This document shows positions 22,399 to 33,456 of a stretch of DNA of 64,000 nucleotides, piece after piece. The position numbers were made by a program, and so were the translations under genes. Below the pieces are notes generated by a model. That model ran no database searches. It saw nothing but the letters and a program-made list of their open reading frames with translations, and was not told the DNA's origin. This stretch comes from CAVSLM01 sp963728895 (lineage in GTDB: Bacteria; Pseudomonadota; Gammaproteobacteria; JBBQDK01): assembly GCA_963728895.1 (NCBI GenBank), contig CAVSLM010000007.1, positions 372,001 to 436,000 on the forward strand. The letters are read 5' to 3'. Position 1 is the stretch's first letter, and each line of letters begins with the position of its first letter.

Positions 22399-23052
22399 TG
22401 GGTTTCTCCATCCTGTGAAGTGACTTTGCAAGCCGGTATCCGGAATCGGGCCATGCCGGCCGGCGCCATGATACAGCCAGGCGGCCTTCAACGGACCACG
22501 CGCCATCCGGACCTCGATCTGGCGATTTCGGGATCATCGTTCGACCACCCACAGCGTACTCACTCGATCGAGCGACGCTCAGCGTCGCCGCCGCGCGCGG
22601 TTGGCGGCGTGGCGCACCACGCGCAGAGCACCTCGGCCCGGACGCTCGGGCCCTGATCAATTTGGGAGTGACGCTGGTCGCGGTCCTTCGTATGCCAACG
22701 CTGCCGCTTTGCCGGTCGATCCGTAATCATAGCCAAAGTTTGGACGTTCGCTATTCCCACCGGTTCCCTTGGGCGCGCTGCTATCCCGGCCTTTGCATGT
22801 CGCGTATTTGCCCCATCCATTGCGCGTTGCGCAGTCAACATGTCAGGTCGCAACAGGACTCGCCGGCGCATTGCAAGAACTCGGCCAGAACATCTCGGCT
22901 GTCGGCGGCGGCGCCTGTCCGCGACGCTCATGGCCGAACGCGCCTTCATCGGCCGGAATATGCTGGCCGGGGCCTACGCGGGTGATGCGGGCAACTCGAT
23001 GGACATCGACCCTCGGTCCTCTTCGTCGCCGGAACGGCGGATCGATTGGGCG
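22399..23052. other. Spacer upstream of the nifJ operon
   Basis: This 650-bp region contains the promoter side of the nifJ operon. Open frames here have no recognisable family and no ribosome-binding site. Nothing further could be supported. Confidence 0.4.
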
Positions 23053-23443
23053 TCACGAAAAGTCTTCCAGGTAGATGGGCGTTCCCAGCAATTCGAGGAA
23101 GGACCTCTCCCCGATCAACTCTACCCAAGCACCATCGATAAAGGTCAACTGCAGTCGTGGCGGCAACCTTGCGCTTATACGGCAACGGAATGACTTCATG
23201 CCGGATGCCGCCAACCTCCAGGAACCCTTCGGATATCGTGTTCGGGAGCATGGGCAAGGGCACCGAGGCCCTGGCCGCAGAGAGCACCAGTCGCGCCTCC
23301 TGACTCCATCCCGTGCCACGATCCCTGCCCGGCGTTCCCTTCGACCGATGGATGTAGGCGTGTGAGAAATAGACCGCGGCGACGTCATCCCGCAGATCGA
23401 TTTCGCTCACCCGCGAATCGTGCAGCTCCAATCCGCTTCTCAC
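23053..23443 (-). CDS. Conserved hypothetical protein, one frameshift
   Basis: From a GTG at 23443 the protein reads RSGLELHDSRVSEIDL, then VYFSHAYIHRSKGTPG, LPMLPNTISEGFLEVGG and HEVIPLPYKRK. It slips one base near 23161-23164 into a second frame that ends LQLTFIDGAWVELIGERS followed by FLELLGTPIYLEDF and a stop. The assembled text looks like a known family of ~130-residue uncharacterised proteins (LHDSRV near the start, LELLG..YVE.F at the end). Removing one G restores a single frame. No function is known. It stands alone. Confidence 0.6.
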
Positions 23444-24462
23444 GTTGGCCAGCTCCCCATCTGAGGCCCAGGAGCTTTCAAGGCGCCGTCTGGTATTCCT
23501 TGAAGCACGTCGCCAACAAGGCAGCAAAATGAAACACGTAGTATCGAATTCGATCGAGCGTCACGCGGCGTATCCCCGACAGATTCGGACGACGCGCTCA
23601 GGTACCCATCCCAGACTGCACCGGAAGCAAACCATGCACGCTGTTGAGCTCCTCGAGAAGCGCCGCTGGCGCAGCGAGGGTCTCTCTACATCAGCCTATC
23701 ACACCGCCGCGGCCGGGATCTGCGGGCGTGGCCGTTGATCTCGATTCGCAGCCCGGCGGTCACCCGAAGCGGTGCAGCTACTCCCGCAGCGTGAAATGTT
23801 CGGGTTGGGATGAGACAAGGGTTCACAACCTCCTCGCGCACGACGAGTCTCAGGGTGACGAGGAGGCCGTGGCCGAGGATGAGGCAGCGCGGGAAAATCG
23901 ATGGGGTCAGACTCGATCGATTCGGACTCGATCGCCCTCTCGGCAGATTTCCAAACCGAACTGTATCCATTCACAAGTCCCCAAACAGTTCGGCAGTTGA
24001 GAGAATCGATAGGGTCAGACTCGATCGATTCGCTGCGGCGCGCAGCGTCGCCGTCTTTCGATCCCGCATGCACAAGGCAGCCGGAGCGGCCCTGCGGGCC
24101 GCCATCGCGCCGCCGGGAGCGGCGCTCCCACAGGGGCGCGGTCGTCCTCGGCAGGACCATTGAAGACAACGCCAGTGCGCAGCCGCCATTCGCGAGTGCA
24201 AGAGGCGTTCACGCTGCAGGGAGCCGCGCAGGCCGAACGCGCGGCGGGAGAACGACGCAGCCCGCAAAAGATGGTGGCATGCCGCCGACTATTGGCGGGA
24301 CGAGCGGTGCATTTGACGCCCGGCGCCCACTGGGAACTGCGGCAGGGTAAGAACACTTTTTCAAGCGTTTCAGCGGAATGAGTCGTCTGGAACCGGGAAT
24401 GCTCTGCTGTGGCACGGTTGATGCCCTTCACCAGTGGAAATCGACTGGCGAGGTAACCGACC
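23444..24462. other. Repeat-rich spacer
   Basis: About 1 kb without a supportable gene. It contains two direct repeat A copies (23897-23922, 24005-24030) and a palindromic GCCGCCATCGCGCCGCCGGG / AGCGGCGCTCCCAC repeat near 24095-24135 that is related to the one at 5237-5330. Confidence 0.55.
23897..24030 (+). repeat. Dispersed repeat A, two direct copies
   Basis: ATCGATGGGGTCAGACTCGA at 23897 and ATCGATAGGGTCAGACTCGA at 24005, both in the plus orientation and 108 bp apart. Elsewhere in the window the copies mostly form inverted pairs. Confidence 0.8.
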
Positions 24463-24786
24463 GTGAATCGCTTGATGACAGACGAAAGCCTCAGGCTGGA
24501 GAATCGTGCTTACGACGGCACCGGTGGGGTCAGCGCGGGGAATTGCTCGGCAGGTTTCATCCCGGCCTTCTGCGATACCACCACCGGGCGGGTGGAACCC
24601 AGTCGGTTTGCCGACGGCAGGCCGGCGCCCATGCACCTGCTGGTCGGTCTGCCGGCGGAATGGGTCGAGACGCGGGGGAACGTCAATCAGGTCCTGGCCG
24701 TCAAGGCAACGGTGATCGCCGGCTTCCTCCGTGCCGGTGTGTTCTTTACCCGCGACCAGGCGGCACACGCGTTGGCATTGCACTGA
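24463..24786 (+). CDS. Conserved hypothetical protein
   Basis: A 107-residue protein, MNRLMTDESLRLENRAYDGT..., then GGVSAGNCSAGFIPAFCDT, RVEPSRFADGRPAPMHLL, LPAEWVETR and AVKATVIAGFLRAGVFFTR. This pattern belongs to a widespread small family of unknown function that I recognise by text but cannot name. Full length, no frameshift, no signal peptide. It ends 490 bases before the sigma-54 regulator on the same strand. The family's 'EPSRFADG.PAP.HLLDGLP' core is well kept, so the gene is probably functional. Confidence 0.65.
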   Translation: MNRLMTDESLRLENRAYDGTGGVSAGNCSAGFIPAFCDTTTGRVEPSRFADGRPAPMHLLVGLPAEWVETRGNVNQVLAVKATVIAGFLRAGVFFTRDQAAHALALH

Positions 24787-25276
24787 TTCTCCGATCTCCG
24801 GCTTTCTCCGTTTTCCGGACAGCGGCGGCGGATGCCAGCCGCGGGAAAGGAACTAGCCGGGGGGGTCGCCCATCCATAGACAATTCACACATGGTATCTA
24901 TATTTTTACTCGCGGTGAGGGCTGGCTGACAGTCTGACCGGCGCGGAAAACGCGCTGCGGGAGTGCTTCCCCGCACCGGCTGGGCCCCCACAGTGGACTC
25001 CCCCCTGGAAATCGCCAGCACCGGCAACACGCGTTGGAGTTCGTTGCCGGCCGACTGAGTCCGTCGTGTCCAGTGATCGATCGGGCGATCGGGGAATGGT
25101 GCCCACCGAAGGGGATTCCACATATCATTCATGAATAAATCTCCGTCGGCTTGTTCGGATCCCTGTCGATTGCCCGCGATCTCGGCGAGTGGGCGGAGGG
25201 AGTAGACCACCCTGCAAATCAGGTCACGGGGCGGTAACACAATCATAAAGCGCGTGCATCGGGGGGAGGAAACGGA
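24787..25276. other. Spacer upstream of the sigma-54 activator
   Basis: 490 bp with no supportable gene; frames on the minus strand are shadows. It should contain the regulator's promoter, but none could be assigned. Confidence 0.4.
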
Positions 25277-27193
<1,917 letters not shown>

Positions 27194-27286
27194 CAGGGGC
27201 ATTCGACCCTTCGCGCTGATGCCTCGCGCCCGCGCGACAGGACACGCAGGTTTTTCTTTCTGACACGTCGTGCCTGCGCGTTCGCT

Positions 27287-27298
27287 CGAAGCGCTTCG
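27287..27298. promoter_or_regulatory. Candidate enhancer-binding palindrome
   Basis: CGAAGCGCTTCG, a perfect 12-bp inverted repeat, about 165 bases upstream of the -24 element. This is the usual distance for an upstream activating sequence bound by a Fis-type sigma-54 activator. The assignment is inference from position and symmetry only. Confidence 0.35.
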
Positions 27299-27452
27299 TC
27301 TCCTTTGCGCTCGTCTCCTCACTTTGCTGCCCGCAGCCATTCGTGGGTTGGCCGCAAGTAGTGGTGACTGCGGCCTGAGCCCATCCCCCTGTCCCATCGC
27401 ACCAGCGTTTCAACTCGCCGAAATATCTCACATATCTGTAAGTGCACGAGAC

Positions 27453-27468
27453 TGGCACAGGCGTTGCC
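27453..27468 (+). promoter_or_regulatory. Sigma-54 (-24/-12) promoter before bufA
   Basis: TGGCACAGGCGTTGCC matches the RpoN consensus TGGCACG-N4-TTGCW with the invariant GG (27454-27455) and GC (27466-27467) at exact spacing and only two mismatches. The predicted start is about 12 bases downstream, giving a ~50-base leader before the bufA ATG. It lies downstream of a sigma-54 activator gene. Confidence 0.65.
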
Positions 27469-27529
27469 ATATCCAGCTCGGAGGCAACGCTGCCCCCGTT
27501 CATGCAACCCAACAACGGAGGAAGTTTCG

Positions 27530-27796
27530 ATGAAAGACAGCAATGCAGTGATCGGCGCCGCGATCGCGGGTTTGTTTGCTTTGAGTACGCTGGGTGCCGC
27601 CGGTACCGCCATGGCGGGTGATAAGAAGCCGGAAAAGTGTTACGGCGTCGTCAAGGCGGGCAAGAACGACTGCCAGACGAGCTCCCATGCCTGTGCCGGT
27701 CAGAACAAGACCGACGGCGAGGCCATGTCCTGGATTTACCTGCCGCAGGGCACCTGCGAGAAGATCGTGGGCGGCAGCCTGAAGCCGAAGGGCTGA
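27530..27796 (+). CDS. bufA1: Bufferin-type precursor peptide (DUF2282)
   Basis: An 88-residue exported peptide. It has a signal peptide with an Ala-rich end (LSTLGAAGTAMA, cleavage near residue 29) followed by a ~59-residue mature part with four cysteines: KCYGVVKAGKNDC, SSHAC and GTCEKIVGG. This is the DUF2282/bufferin 1 pattern. In studied bufferins, MNIO enzymes convert core cysteines to 5-thiooxazoles, and the product binds copper in the periplasm. The strong site GGAGGAAG precedes the ATG at 27530. First gene of the buf operon, directly after a -24/-12 promoter. Confidence 0.85.
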   Translation: MKDSNAVIGAAIAGLFALSTLGAAGTAMAGDKKPEKCYGVVKAGKNDCQTSSHACAGQNKTDGEAMSWIYLPQGTCEKIVGGSLKPKG

Positions 27797-27806
27797 GGCG
27801 GGCAGA

Positions 27807-28676
27807 ATGACTGCCACCGTCAGACAGCCTGGCGGGACGGGTCCGGTTCCGGCTCGCGCCGGAATCGGACTTCGGTCCGACCACATGCACGAGATCCTCG
27901 AGACCCGCCCGCCGCTCGGCTGGGTCGAGGTCCACAGTGAGAACTACCTGGGCCGCGGCATCCCGAGGCACTATCTGGAACGCATCCGCGCGCACTACGC
28001 CGTGAGCCTGCATGGCGTGGGTCTGTCGGTCGGATCCACCGATACACTCAACGGCGATCACCTCGCGGCCCTCGGCAAACTGGTCGCGGATATCGAACCG
28101 CTGTTCGTCTCCGAGCACCTGTCATGGAGCTCAGTGGGCGGGCGATATCTGAACGACCTGCTGCCTCTGCCCTATACGGAGGAAGCGCTGTTGCATGTGG
28201 TCGCTCGCGTCGGCGAGATCCAGGAGCGACTCGGGCGGCAGATCCTGATCGAGAACATCTCCAGCTATCTGCAGTTCGCCCAGTCCGCCATTCCGGAATG
28301 GGAGTTTCTTGCCGAGCTGGCGAAGCGCAGCGGCTGCGGCGTGCTGCTCGACGTCAACAACATCCACGTCAGCGCGACCAACCACGGCTTCGATGCGTAC
28401 CGCTACCTGCAGGCGGTCCCGGTGGGCTCGGTGGGCGAGATGCATCTCGCCGGTTTCACCCGCAAGACCTTTCGCGACGGGGAGATGCTCATCGACACCC
28501 ACAACCGACGCGTGGCGCCCGAAGTCTGGCGCCTGTATGAGGTCGCCGTCGCACGCTTCGGTCCCATCCCCACGCTGATCGAGTGGGACAGCGACCTGCC
28601 TCCGCTCGCCGTGCTGCTCGACGAGGCGCGACAGGCGCAGACCATCATGGAGGCCCATCATGCCCGCGCTGCGTGA
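27807..28676 (+). CDS. bufB1: DUF692 multinuclear non-heme iron oxidase (MNIO), bufferin maturase
   Basis: A 289-residue TIM-barrel protein of the DUF692/MNIO family, which uses a di- or tri-iron centre to oxidise cysteines in precursor peptides. Recognisable segments are GIGLRSDHMHEILE, WVEVHSENYLG, VSLHGVGLSVGS, LFVSEHLSWSSVGG, ILIENISSYLQF, LLDVNNIHVSATNHGFD and VGEMHLAGF. They supply the conserved His, Glu, Asp and Asn iron ligands (SEHLSW, LDVNN, HLAG). It lies ten bases after bufA and its last 17 bases overlap bufC, as in known buf operons. Confidence 0.92.
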   Translation: MTATVRQPGGTGPVPARAGIGLRSDHMHEILETRPPLGWVEVHSENYLGRGIPRHYLERIRAHYAVSLHGVGLSVGSTDTLNGDHLAALGKLVADIEPLFVSEHLSWSSVGGRYLNDLLPLPYTEEALLHVVARVGEIQERLGRQILIENISSYLQFAQSAIPEWEFLAELAKRSGCGVLLDVNNIHVSATNHGFDAYRYLQAVPVGSVGEMHLAGFTRKTFRDGEMLIDTHNRRVAPEVWRLYEVAVARFGPIPTLIEWDSDLPPLAVLLDEARQAQTIMEAHHARAA

Positions 28677-29484
28677 GTTGCAGTGCGCCTTCGCCGCGGC
28701 GCTGTACGACCAGGAGGCGACGGCTCGTCTCGCACCCGTCGTACGCGCGTGCGGCATTCCGGCGGAGCGTCGCTTGCGGGTCTATCGCAACAATCTTTTC
28801 GCCAGCTTCACGGAGGTGCTCGCGGCCATCTACCCGGTCACCCGCCGGCTGGTGGGAGAGGACTACTTCGCCCAGGCCGCGCGCACCTATATCGCCGTTC
28901 ATCCGTCGCGCTCCGGCGACGTGCACCACTACGGTGGGGATTTCGCCGCTCATCTCGAGCACTGCCCCGGCAGCGAAACACTGCCGTATCTTCCGGATGT
29001 CGCGCGGCTCGAGTGGAACTACCACGGCGCCTTCCACGCCGAACAGAAACCACCCCTGGGTGCCGACGGCCTGCGCGCGGTGTCACCGCAGGACTACCCG
29101 CGACTGCATCTGATACTGCAACCCTCCTCCCGGCTGCTCGCCTCGCCCTACCCGGTACTGCGGATCTGGCAGGTCAACCAGCCGGACTGGACGGACGATC
29201 CGGTGGTCGACCTCGCGCAGGGCGGCATCCGCCTGTTGATTGTGCGCCAGGGTGTGGAGGTGGCGTTCGTTGCGCACGGCGCGGGCGAGTATGCCTGGCT
29301 GCAGAGCCTGGCCCGTGGGTCGACGCTGCTCGAGTCGCAGCAGCTGGCCATCGCGCGCGAGCAGGACTTCGATCTCGGCGCGGCCCTGCAACGCCACCTG
29401 GCGCAGGGTGCCTTCAGCGGATGGAGCAACGGATCAATGGGGTCAGACTCGATTGATCTGAATCTGCACCCATTCGGAACGTGA
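28660..29484 (+). CDS. bufC1: DUF2063 bufferin partner protein
   Basis: The N-terminal DUF2063 ('putative DNA-binding') domain (ALRELQCAFAAALYDQE, LRVYRNNLFASFTEVLAAIY, PVTRRLVGEDYFAQAARTYI) is followed by the usual C-terminal domain. In buf systems this partner presents the precursor to the MNIO enzyme; DNA binding is only a database label. It overlaps bufB. The last 18 residues (NGSMGSDSIDLNLHPFGT) are encoded by a repeat A hairpin, so the gene's native 3' end has been replaced by the repeat. The core domains look complete, so function is probably kept. Confidence 0.88.
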   Translation: MPALRELQCAFAAALYDQEATARLAPVVRACGIPAERRLRVYRNNLFASFTEVLAAIYPVTRRLVGEDYFAQAARTYIAVHPSRSGDVHHYGGDFAAHLEHCPGSETLPYLPDVARLEWNYHGAFHAEQKPPLGADGLRAVSPQDYPRLHLILQPSSRLLASPYPVLRIWQVNQPDWTDDPVVDLAQGGIRLLIVRQGVEVAFVAHGAGEYAWLQSLARGSTLLESQQLAIAREQDFDLGAALQRHLAQGAFSGWSNGSMGSDSIDLNLHPFGT

Positions 29485-29507
29485 TCAATCGAGTCTGACC
29501 CCATTGA
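29432..29507. repeat. Dispersed repeat A, near-perfect inverted pair
   Basis: A forward arm at 29432-29458 (core AATGGGGTCAGACTCGATTG) and an inverse arm at 29483-29507 (core CAATCGAGTCTGACCCCATT) are separated by 24 bases, so RNA across it would fold into a strong hairpin. It straddles the end of bufC and is followed by further partial copies (CCCCATTGATCCATTGATC). It may attenuate transcription between bufC and doxX. Confidence 0.85.
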
Positions 29508-29560
29508 CTCCACATGACCCCATTGATCCATTGATCCGTTGATCAAAGAGGAGAGCCACC

Positions 29561-30037
29561 ATGTTCATCACTTCTGCACAAAGCCAACACGCCACCCGCA
29601 TCCTGCCGGTGGAGCTCGTAGGTCGGGCCATTCGCGGGCTCAATGCCCTCGCTCCCGTCGGTGACCTCGTGATCCGCCTGTGGGTCGCCAATGTGTTCTG
29701 GAAATCGGGTCTCACCAAGATCGAGAGCATCGACACCACGCTGCAACTGTTCCGTTATGAATACAGCGTGCCGCTGCTCCCGCCGGAGGTCGCGGCCTAC
29801 CTTTCCATGTTCGCCGAACTGACATTCTCCGTCCTGCTGGCCATCGGGCTGGCCGGACGGCTGAGCGCCGCGGCGCTGTTCTTCGTGAACATCGTCGCGG
29901 CCATTTCCTATCCCGCGCTGGAAGAAGCCGGACTGATCCAGCATCAGCTATGGGGGCTGCTGCTGCTCGTCCCGCTGCTGCATGGTCCCGGCAAGCTTTC
30001 GATCGATCACCTGATCAGCCGGCGTTTCGGTGCTTGA
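29561..30037 (+). CDS. DoxX-family membrane protein
   Basis: A 158-residue four-helix membrane protein. GDLVIRLWVANVFWKSGLTK is the first helix and EYSVPLLPPEVAAYLS the typical loop. Then come ELTFSVLLAIGLAGRLSAAAL, VNIVAAISYPAL and LWGLLLLVPLLHGPGKLSID. DoxX proteins commonly form the fourth gene of DUF692-DUF2063 operons and are thought to interact with redox carriers. AGAGGAGAG precedes the ATG. In this locus the related DoxX-like segments in the NDH-2 fusion at 36370 suggest a shared membrane redox theme. Confidence 0.88.
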   Translation: MFITSAQSQHATRILPVELVGRAIRGLNALAPVGDLVIRLWVANVFWKSGLTKIESIDTTLQLFRYEYSVPLLPPEVAAYLSMFAELTFSVLLAIGLAGRLSAAALFFVNIVAAISYPALEEAGLIQHQLWGLLLLVPLLHGPGKLSIDHLISRRFGA

Positions 30038-30065
30038 CACCCACTCATCCATCACGGAGCAACGT

Positions 30066-30887
30066 ATGAACGGGCACACATCACTCGGTCACGTACTGGC
30101 GGGCCAGAAGGCGCTGGTGACGGGCGCCAACTCGGGCATCGGCGCCGCTATCGCCCGGGCGCTAGCCGCAGCGGGCGCCAGCGTGGCGATCAACTATGTC
30201 AGCAATCCGGAAAGCACCGATGCCTTGCTGGCGGAGATCCGCGAGGCCGGTGGCACCGCCATCGGGGTGCAGGCCGACGTCAGCAGCGAGGATCAGGTGC
30301 AGGCGATGTTCAGGAAGGTGATCGGCACGTTCGGGACGCTGGACATTCTCGTCAACAACGCCGGCCTGCAGCGCGATGCCTACATTCACGACATGACGCT
30401 GGAGGACTGGAACTTCGTCATCGGCGTGAATCTCACCGGCCAGTTCCTGTGCGCGCGCGAGGCGGTGCGCGAGTTCATGCATCGCAGGGTGCACCGCAGT
30501 TGCAGCTGCTCGGCCGGCAAGATCATCTGCCTGTCCTCGGTGCACGACCGCATCCCGTGGGCCGGGCATTCCAATTACGCGGCCTCCAAGGGCGGCGTCA
30601 TGCTGCTGATGATGACGCTGGCGCAGGAGCTGGCCGCGCACAAGATCCGCGTCAACAGCATCTCGCCGGGCGCCATCAAGACGCCGATCAACCGCATGGC
30701 CTGGGATACGCCCCAGGCGGAGGCGGATCTGCTCAAGCTGATCCCCTACGGCCGCGTGGGCAATGTCGAGGACGTCGCCCATGCCGCGGTGTGGCTGGCC
30801 TCCGACCTCTCGGACTACGTCACCGGGACGACGCTGTACATCGACGGCGGCATGACGCTCTATCCCGGCTTCCACGAGGGCGGCTGA
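30066..30887 (+). CDS. Short-chain dehydrogenase/reductase (glucose 1-dehydrogenase-like)
   Basis: A 273-residue Rossmann enzyme of the classical SDR type. It has the cofactor motif TGANSGIGAAIARA, the NNAG motif (DILVNNAGLQRDAY), a catalytic Ser in KIICLSSVHDRIPW, the YxxxK pair in NYAASKGGVMLL, and ends YVTGTTLYIDGGMTLYPGF. A slightly unusual Cys/His-rich insert (HRRVHRSCSCSAG) sits before the catalytic strand. Similarity to glucose 1-dehydrogenases is general; the sugar or polyol substrate is inferred from the neighbouring GMC oxidoreductase and glycoside hydrolase. The ATG at 30066 is chosen over an upstream in-frame start because GGAG precedes it. Confidence 0.85.
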   Translation: MNGHTSLGHVLAGQKALVTGANSGIGAAIARALAAAGASVAINYVSNPESTDALLAEIREAGGTAIGVQADVSSEDQVQAMFRKVIGTFGTLDILVNNAGLQRDAYIHDMTLEDWNFVIGVNLTGQFLCAREAVREFMHRRVHRSCSCSAGKIICLSSVHDRIPWAGHSNYAASKGGVMLLMMTLAQELAAHKIRVNSISPGAIKTPINRMAWDTPQAEADLLKLIPYGRVGNVEDVAHAAVWLASDLSDYVTGTTLYIDGGMTLYPGFHEGG

Positions 30888-30888
30888 G

Positions 30889-31938
30889 ATGAGCTACCCC
30901 GTTCGTCTGCGCGCGACCACGTCGCTGCTGGTGCTGAGTGCCGGCCTCGCCTCCGTCGCCTTCGCCGCCATGACTGGCGAAGGTCCGGGCAACACCGTCT
31001 CGGACTCGCGCGGCAGCACCGCGGGTCTCGCCGAAGGGGAAACGCCGTGGTGGCCGAGCCGCTACGGCGCCGACGACCAGATCGGCAGTCTCAACGAAAT
31101 CACCCCGGCGGTGAGGCTGGCGGCGGCCGCACTGGTGCGGCAGGGCAAGATGGTCGATCTCGGCCGCATCCTGGACGAGGACACGCCGAAGTTCCCCGGA
31201 CGCTACTGGCACCAGACGCTGGATGTCACACCGCATTTCGAGAACCTGCGCCGCGCGGACAGCGGCGGCCGGGGCTGGGGGAAGAACCAGATCAACTGGA
31301 TCACCGAAATCCAGGCCGGCACCTTCCAGGTCGGTACCCAGCTCGACTCCATCGGACACATCCAGGCGGGCGAACGCTTCTACAACGGCTGGAGCACCGG
31401 CGACCTGGTGCAGTCCAACGGCCTGGCGCGCTTCGGCATGGAGAGCGTTCCTCCGGTGATCACGCGCGGCGTGCTGCTGGACGTGGCCGCCTACAAGAAC
31501 ACCGAGCGATTGCCACGCGGCTACGTGATCACCCGGGAGGACGTCGAGGGCACGCTGAAGCGCGAGAACCTCACGCTGCGCGCGGGCGACGCCGTGCTGT
31601 TTCACACCGGCTGGGGCGCGCTCTGGGGCGTCGACAACGCGCAGTTTCTGGGCGGCGAGCCTGGGCCGGGACTGGCGACGGCGCAGTGGCTGTATGACCA
31701 GCACATCGCCATCACGGGCGCGGACACCTGGAGCTTCGGTCCGGTGCCGGGCGAGGACCCGGATCGGCCCTTCCTGGTACCCCAGACCATGTACGTGAAG
31801 CTGGGGTTGTTCGGGCTGGAAAACCTCGCCACCGAGCAGCTCGCCCGCGAGCGCGTCTATGAGTTTCTGTTCGTGCTGACCCATGCCAGGACGCGGGGCT
31901 CCACCGCCGCCGTCGTGGCCCCGGCCGCGGTGTATTGA
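30889..31938 (+). CDS. Cyclase-family (kynurenine-formamidase-like) exported protein
   Basis: A 349-residue protein with a signal peptide (TTSLLVLSAGLASVAFA, cleavage near 27) and the PF04199 cyclase fold: WWPSRYGADDQIGSLNEI, then GRILDEDTPKFPGRYWHQ. A metal-site-like GTQLDSIGHI takes the place of the usual GTHxDxxxH, and AGDAVLFHTGW and GADTWSFGPVPGED follow. Family members hydrolyse amides or lactones using a bound metal; here the first His of the motif is Gln. A lactonase role next to sugar dehydrogenases is attractive but unproven. It starts one base after the SDR stop codon, so it is translationally linked. Confidence 0.78.
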   Translation: MSYPVRLRATTSLLVLSAGLASVAFAAMTGEGPGNTVSDSRGSTAGLAEGETPWWPSRYGADDQIGSLNEITPAVRLAAAALVRQGKMVDLGRILDEDTPKFPGRYWHQTLDVTPHFENLRRADSGGRGWGKNQINWITEIQAGTFQVGTQLDSIGHIQAGERFYNGWSTGDLVQSNGLARFGMESVPPVITRGVLLDVAAYKNTERLPRGYVITREDVEGTLKRENLTLRAGDAVLFHTGWGALWGVDNAQFLGGEPGPGLATAQWLYDQHIAITGADTWSFGPVPGEDPDRPFLVPQTMYVKLGLFGLENLATEQLARERVYEFLFVLTHARTRGSTAAVVAPAAVY

Positions 31939-31994
31939 AGCGAGCACGCGGCGCCCGTGTGCAACGACACGATCAACTGACGGGAACGACGACC

Positions 31995-33456
31995 ATGCAC
32001 TACGACTACATCATCATCGGCTCCGGCGCGGGCGGTGCGGCCGCCGCCTGGCGGCTGGCCAGCACCGGCAGTCAGGTGCTGCTGCTGGAAAAGGGCGACC
32101 CGCTGCCGCGCGACGGCAGCACCCTGGATGTCGAGCAGGTAATCCGCGCCGGGCGCTTCAAGAGCCGAGAACCCTGGCTCGACAAGGACCGCCGGCGCTT
32201 CGCCCCGGAGGAGCACTTCAACCTCGGCGGCAAGACCAAGTGGTATGGCGCCGCGCTGCTGCGCTATTCGCCGCGCGAATTCGAGCCCGAGGATGCACAC
32301 CAGTGCCTGGGTTGGCCGATCGGCTACGCGGACCTGGAACCCTATTACGCACTGGCCGAACAGCGGCTTGGCGTTCGCGTCTTCGCGCCCGAGTCCGACC
32401 TCGCGGCGATCGTGCGCCGGCTGGGAGGAAACCGCGGCGGCTGGCAGGCCGAGGCGCTGCCCCTGGCGCTCGCCGAGGAGATCACCGAGTACCCCGAGGA
32501 GGCCGCGCACTTCGATGCCTTCGCCTCGCCCAGGGGTCTCAAGGGTGATGCCGAGAGCGGCTTCCTGCAGCCCGCGTGCGCATTGCCCAACCTGCGGGTG
32601 CGCAGCGGACAGGCCGTGGTGGAACTGCTCGGCGACAGCTACGGACCGTTGCGACTGCGCGGCGTCATGACCGCGGACGGCGAGATCTTCGAGGGCCGCA
32701 CGATACTGCTCGCGGCGGGCGCGCTACATTCGCCGCGGTTGCTGCAGCAATACTTCATCCGCACCGGCCTGGACACGCGCCTGCCCTGCGCCACGCAGGT
32801 CGGGCGCTACTACAAGCAGCACCTGCTGACCGCGCTGGTCGCCTTCACCCCCCGGCGCCAGACCGACCTGTTGCGCAAGACGCTGGTGCTGTTCAACGAG
32901 CGGGTCCCGCACAGCAGCGTGCAGCCGCTCGGCTTCGATGGCGAGCTGATCGGCGCGCTCATGCCCGGGATCGTGCCGCGGCGGCTCGCCACCGCCCTGG
33001 GACAATATGCCTACGGGTTCTTCCTGCAGACCGAGGACGGCTCCGACGCTGCCAACCGGATCATTGCCGGCGGCGGCCTGCCGCAGATGGATTACGATCC
33101 GCGCCGTCTGCGCCCCGGCGTGGACCGAGCACCACCGCCTGGTGCGGAGCTTCCGCAACGCCCTGCTGCGCGCCGGCTGCCTGGGTTTTTCCCGGCCCAT
33201 CCCCCTGAGCGGGACCGCACATGCCTGCGGCAGCCTGGTCGCCGGCAACGATCCCGCGCGCTCGGTCGTCGATGCAACCGGCAAGGTGCACGGCATGGAC
33301 AATCTCCATGTCGTCGACGGCAGCGTGCTGCCGCGCTCGAGCCGCGTCAATCCCTCGCTCACCATCTTCGCCTGGTCGCTGCGCGTGAGCGACCTGTTGA
33401 CCCGATCTGCCACGGAAACCCGCGAGGCGGGCCATCGTGAACCCGCCCTCGCCTGA
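31995..33456 (+). CDS. GMC-family FAD oxidoreductase (one frameshift)
   Basis: A protein of about 486 residues when one extra C near 33113-33116 is skipped. N-terminal FAD motif GSGAGGAAAAWRLASTGSQV; then FNLGGKTKWYGAALLRYS, the short-GMC substrate region, and after the slip RPAWTEHHRLVRSFRN, LSGTAHACGSLVAGNDP and the C-terminal catalytic block NLHVVDGSVLPRSSRVNPSL (His/Asn pair region). Such enzymes oxidise alcohols or sugars, passing electrons to quinone or cytochrome. It lies in the SDR-cyclase-GMC-hydrolase set, so sugar or polyol oxidation is likely. The ATG at 31995 is preferred over an in-frame start 20 codons upstream because the FAD strand follows it directly. Confidence 0.85.

Larger units (their letters stand above)
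27194..27529. promoter_or_regulatory. Regulatory region of the bufferin operon
   Basis: 336 bp holding a 12-bp perfect palindrome (27287-27298) and a sigma-54-type promoter (27453-27468) before the bufA ribosome-binding site GGAGGAAG (27517-27524). No gene. Confidence 0.6.

Noticed and set aside
22560..22985. Overlapping frames on both strands in the spacer above the nifJ operon
   Set aside because: None has a start signal, family text or colinear continuation across a plausible frameshift.
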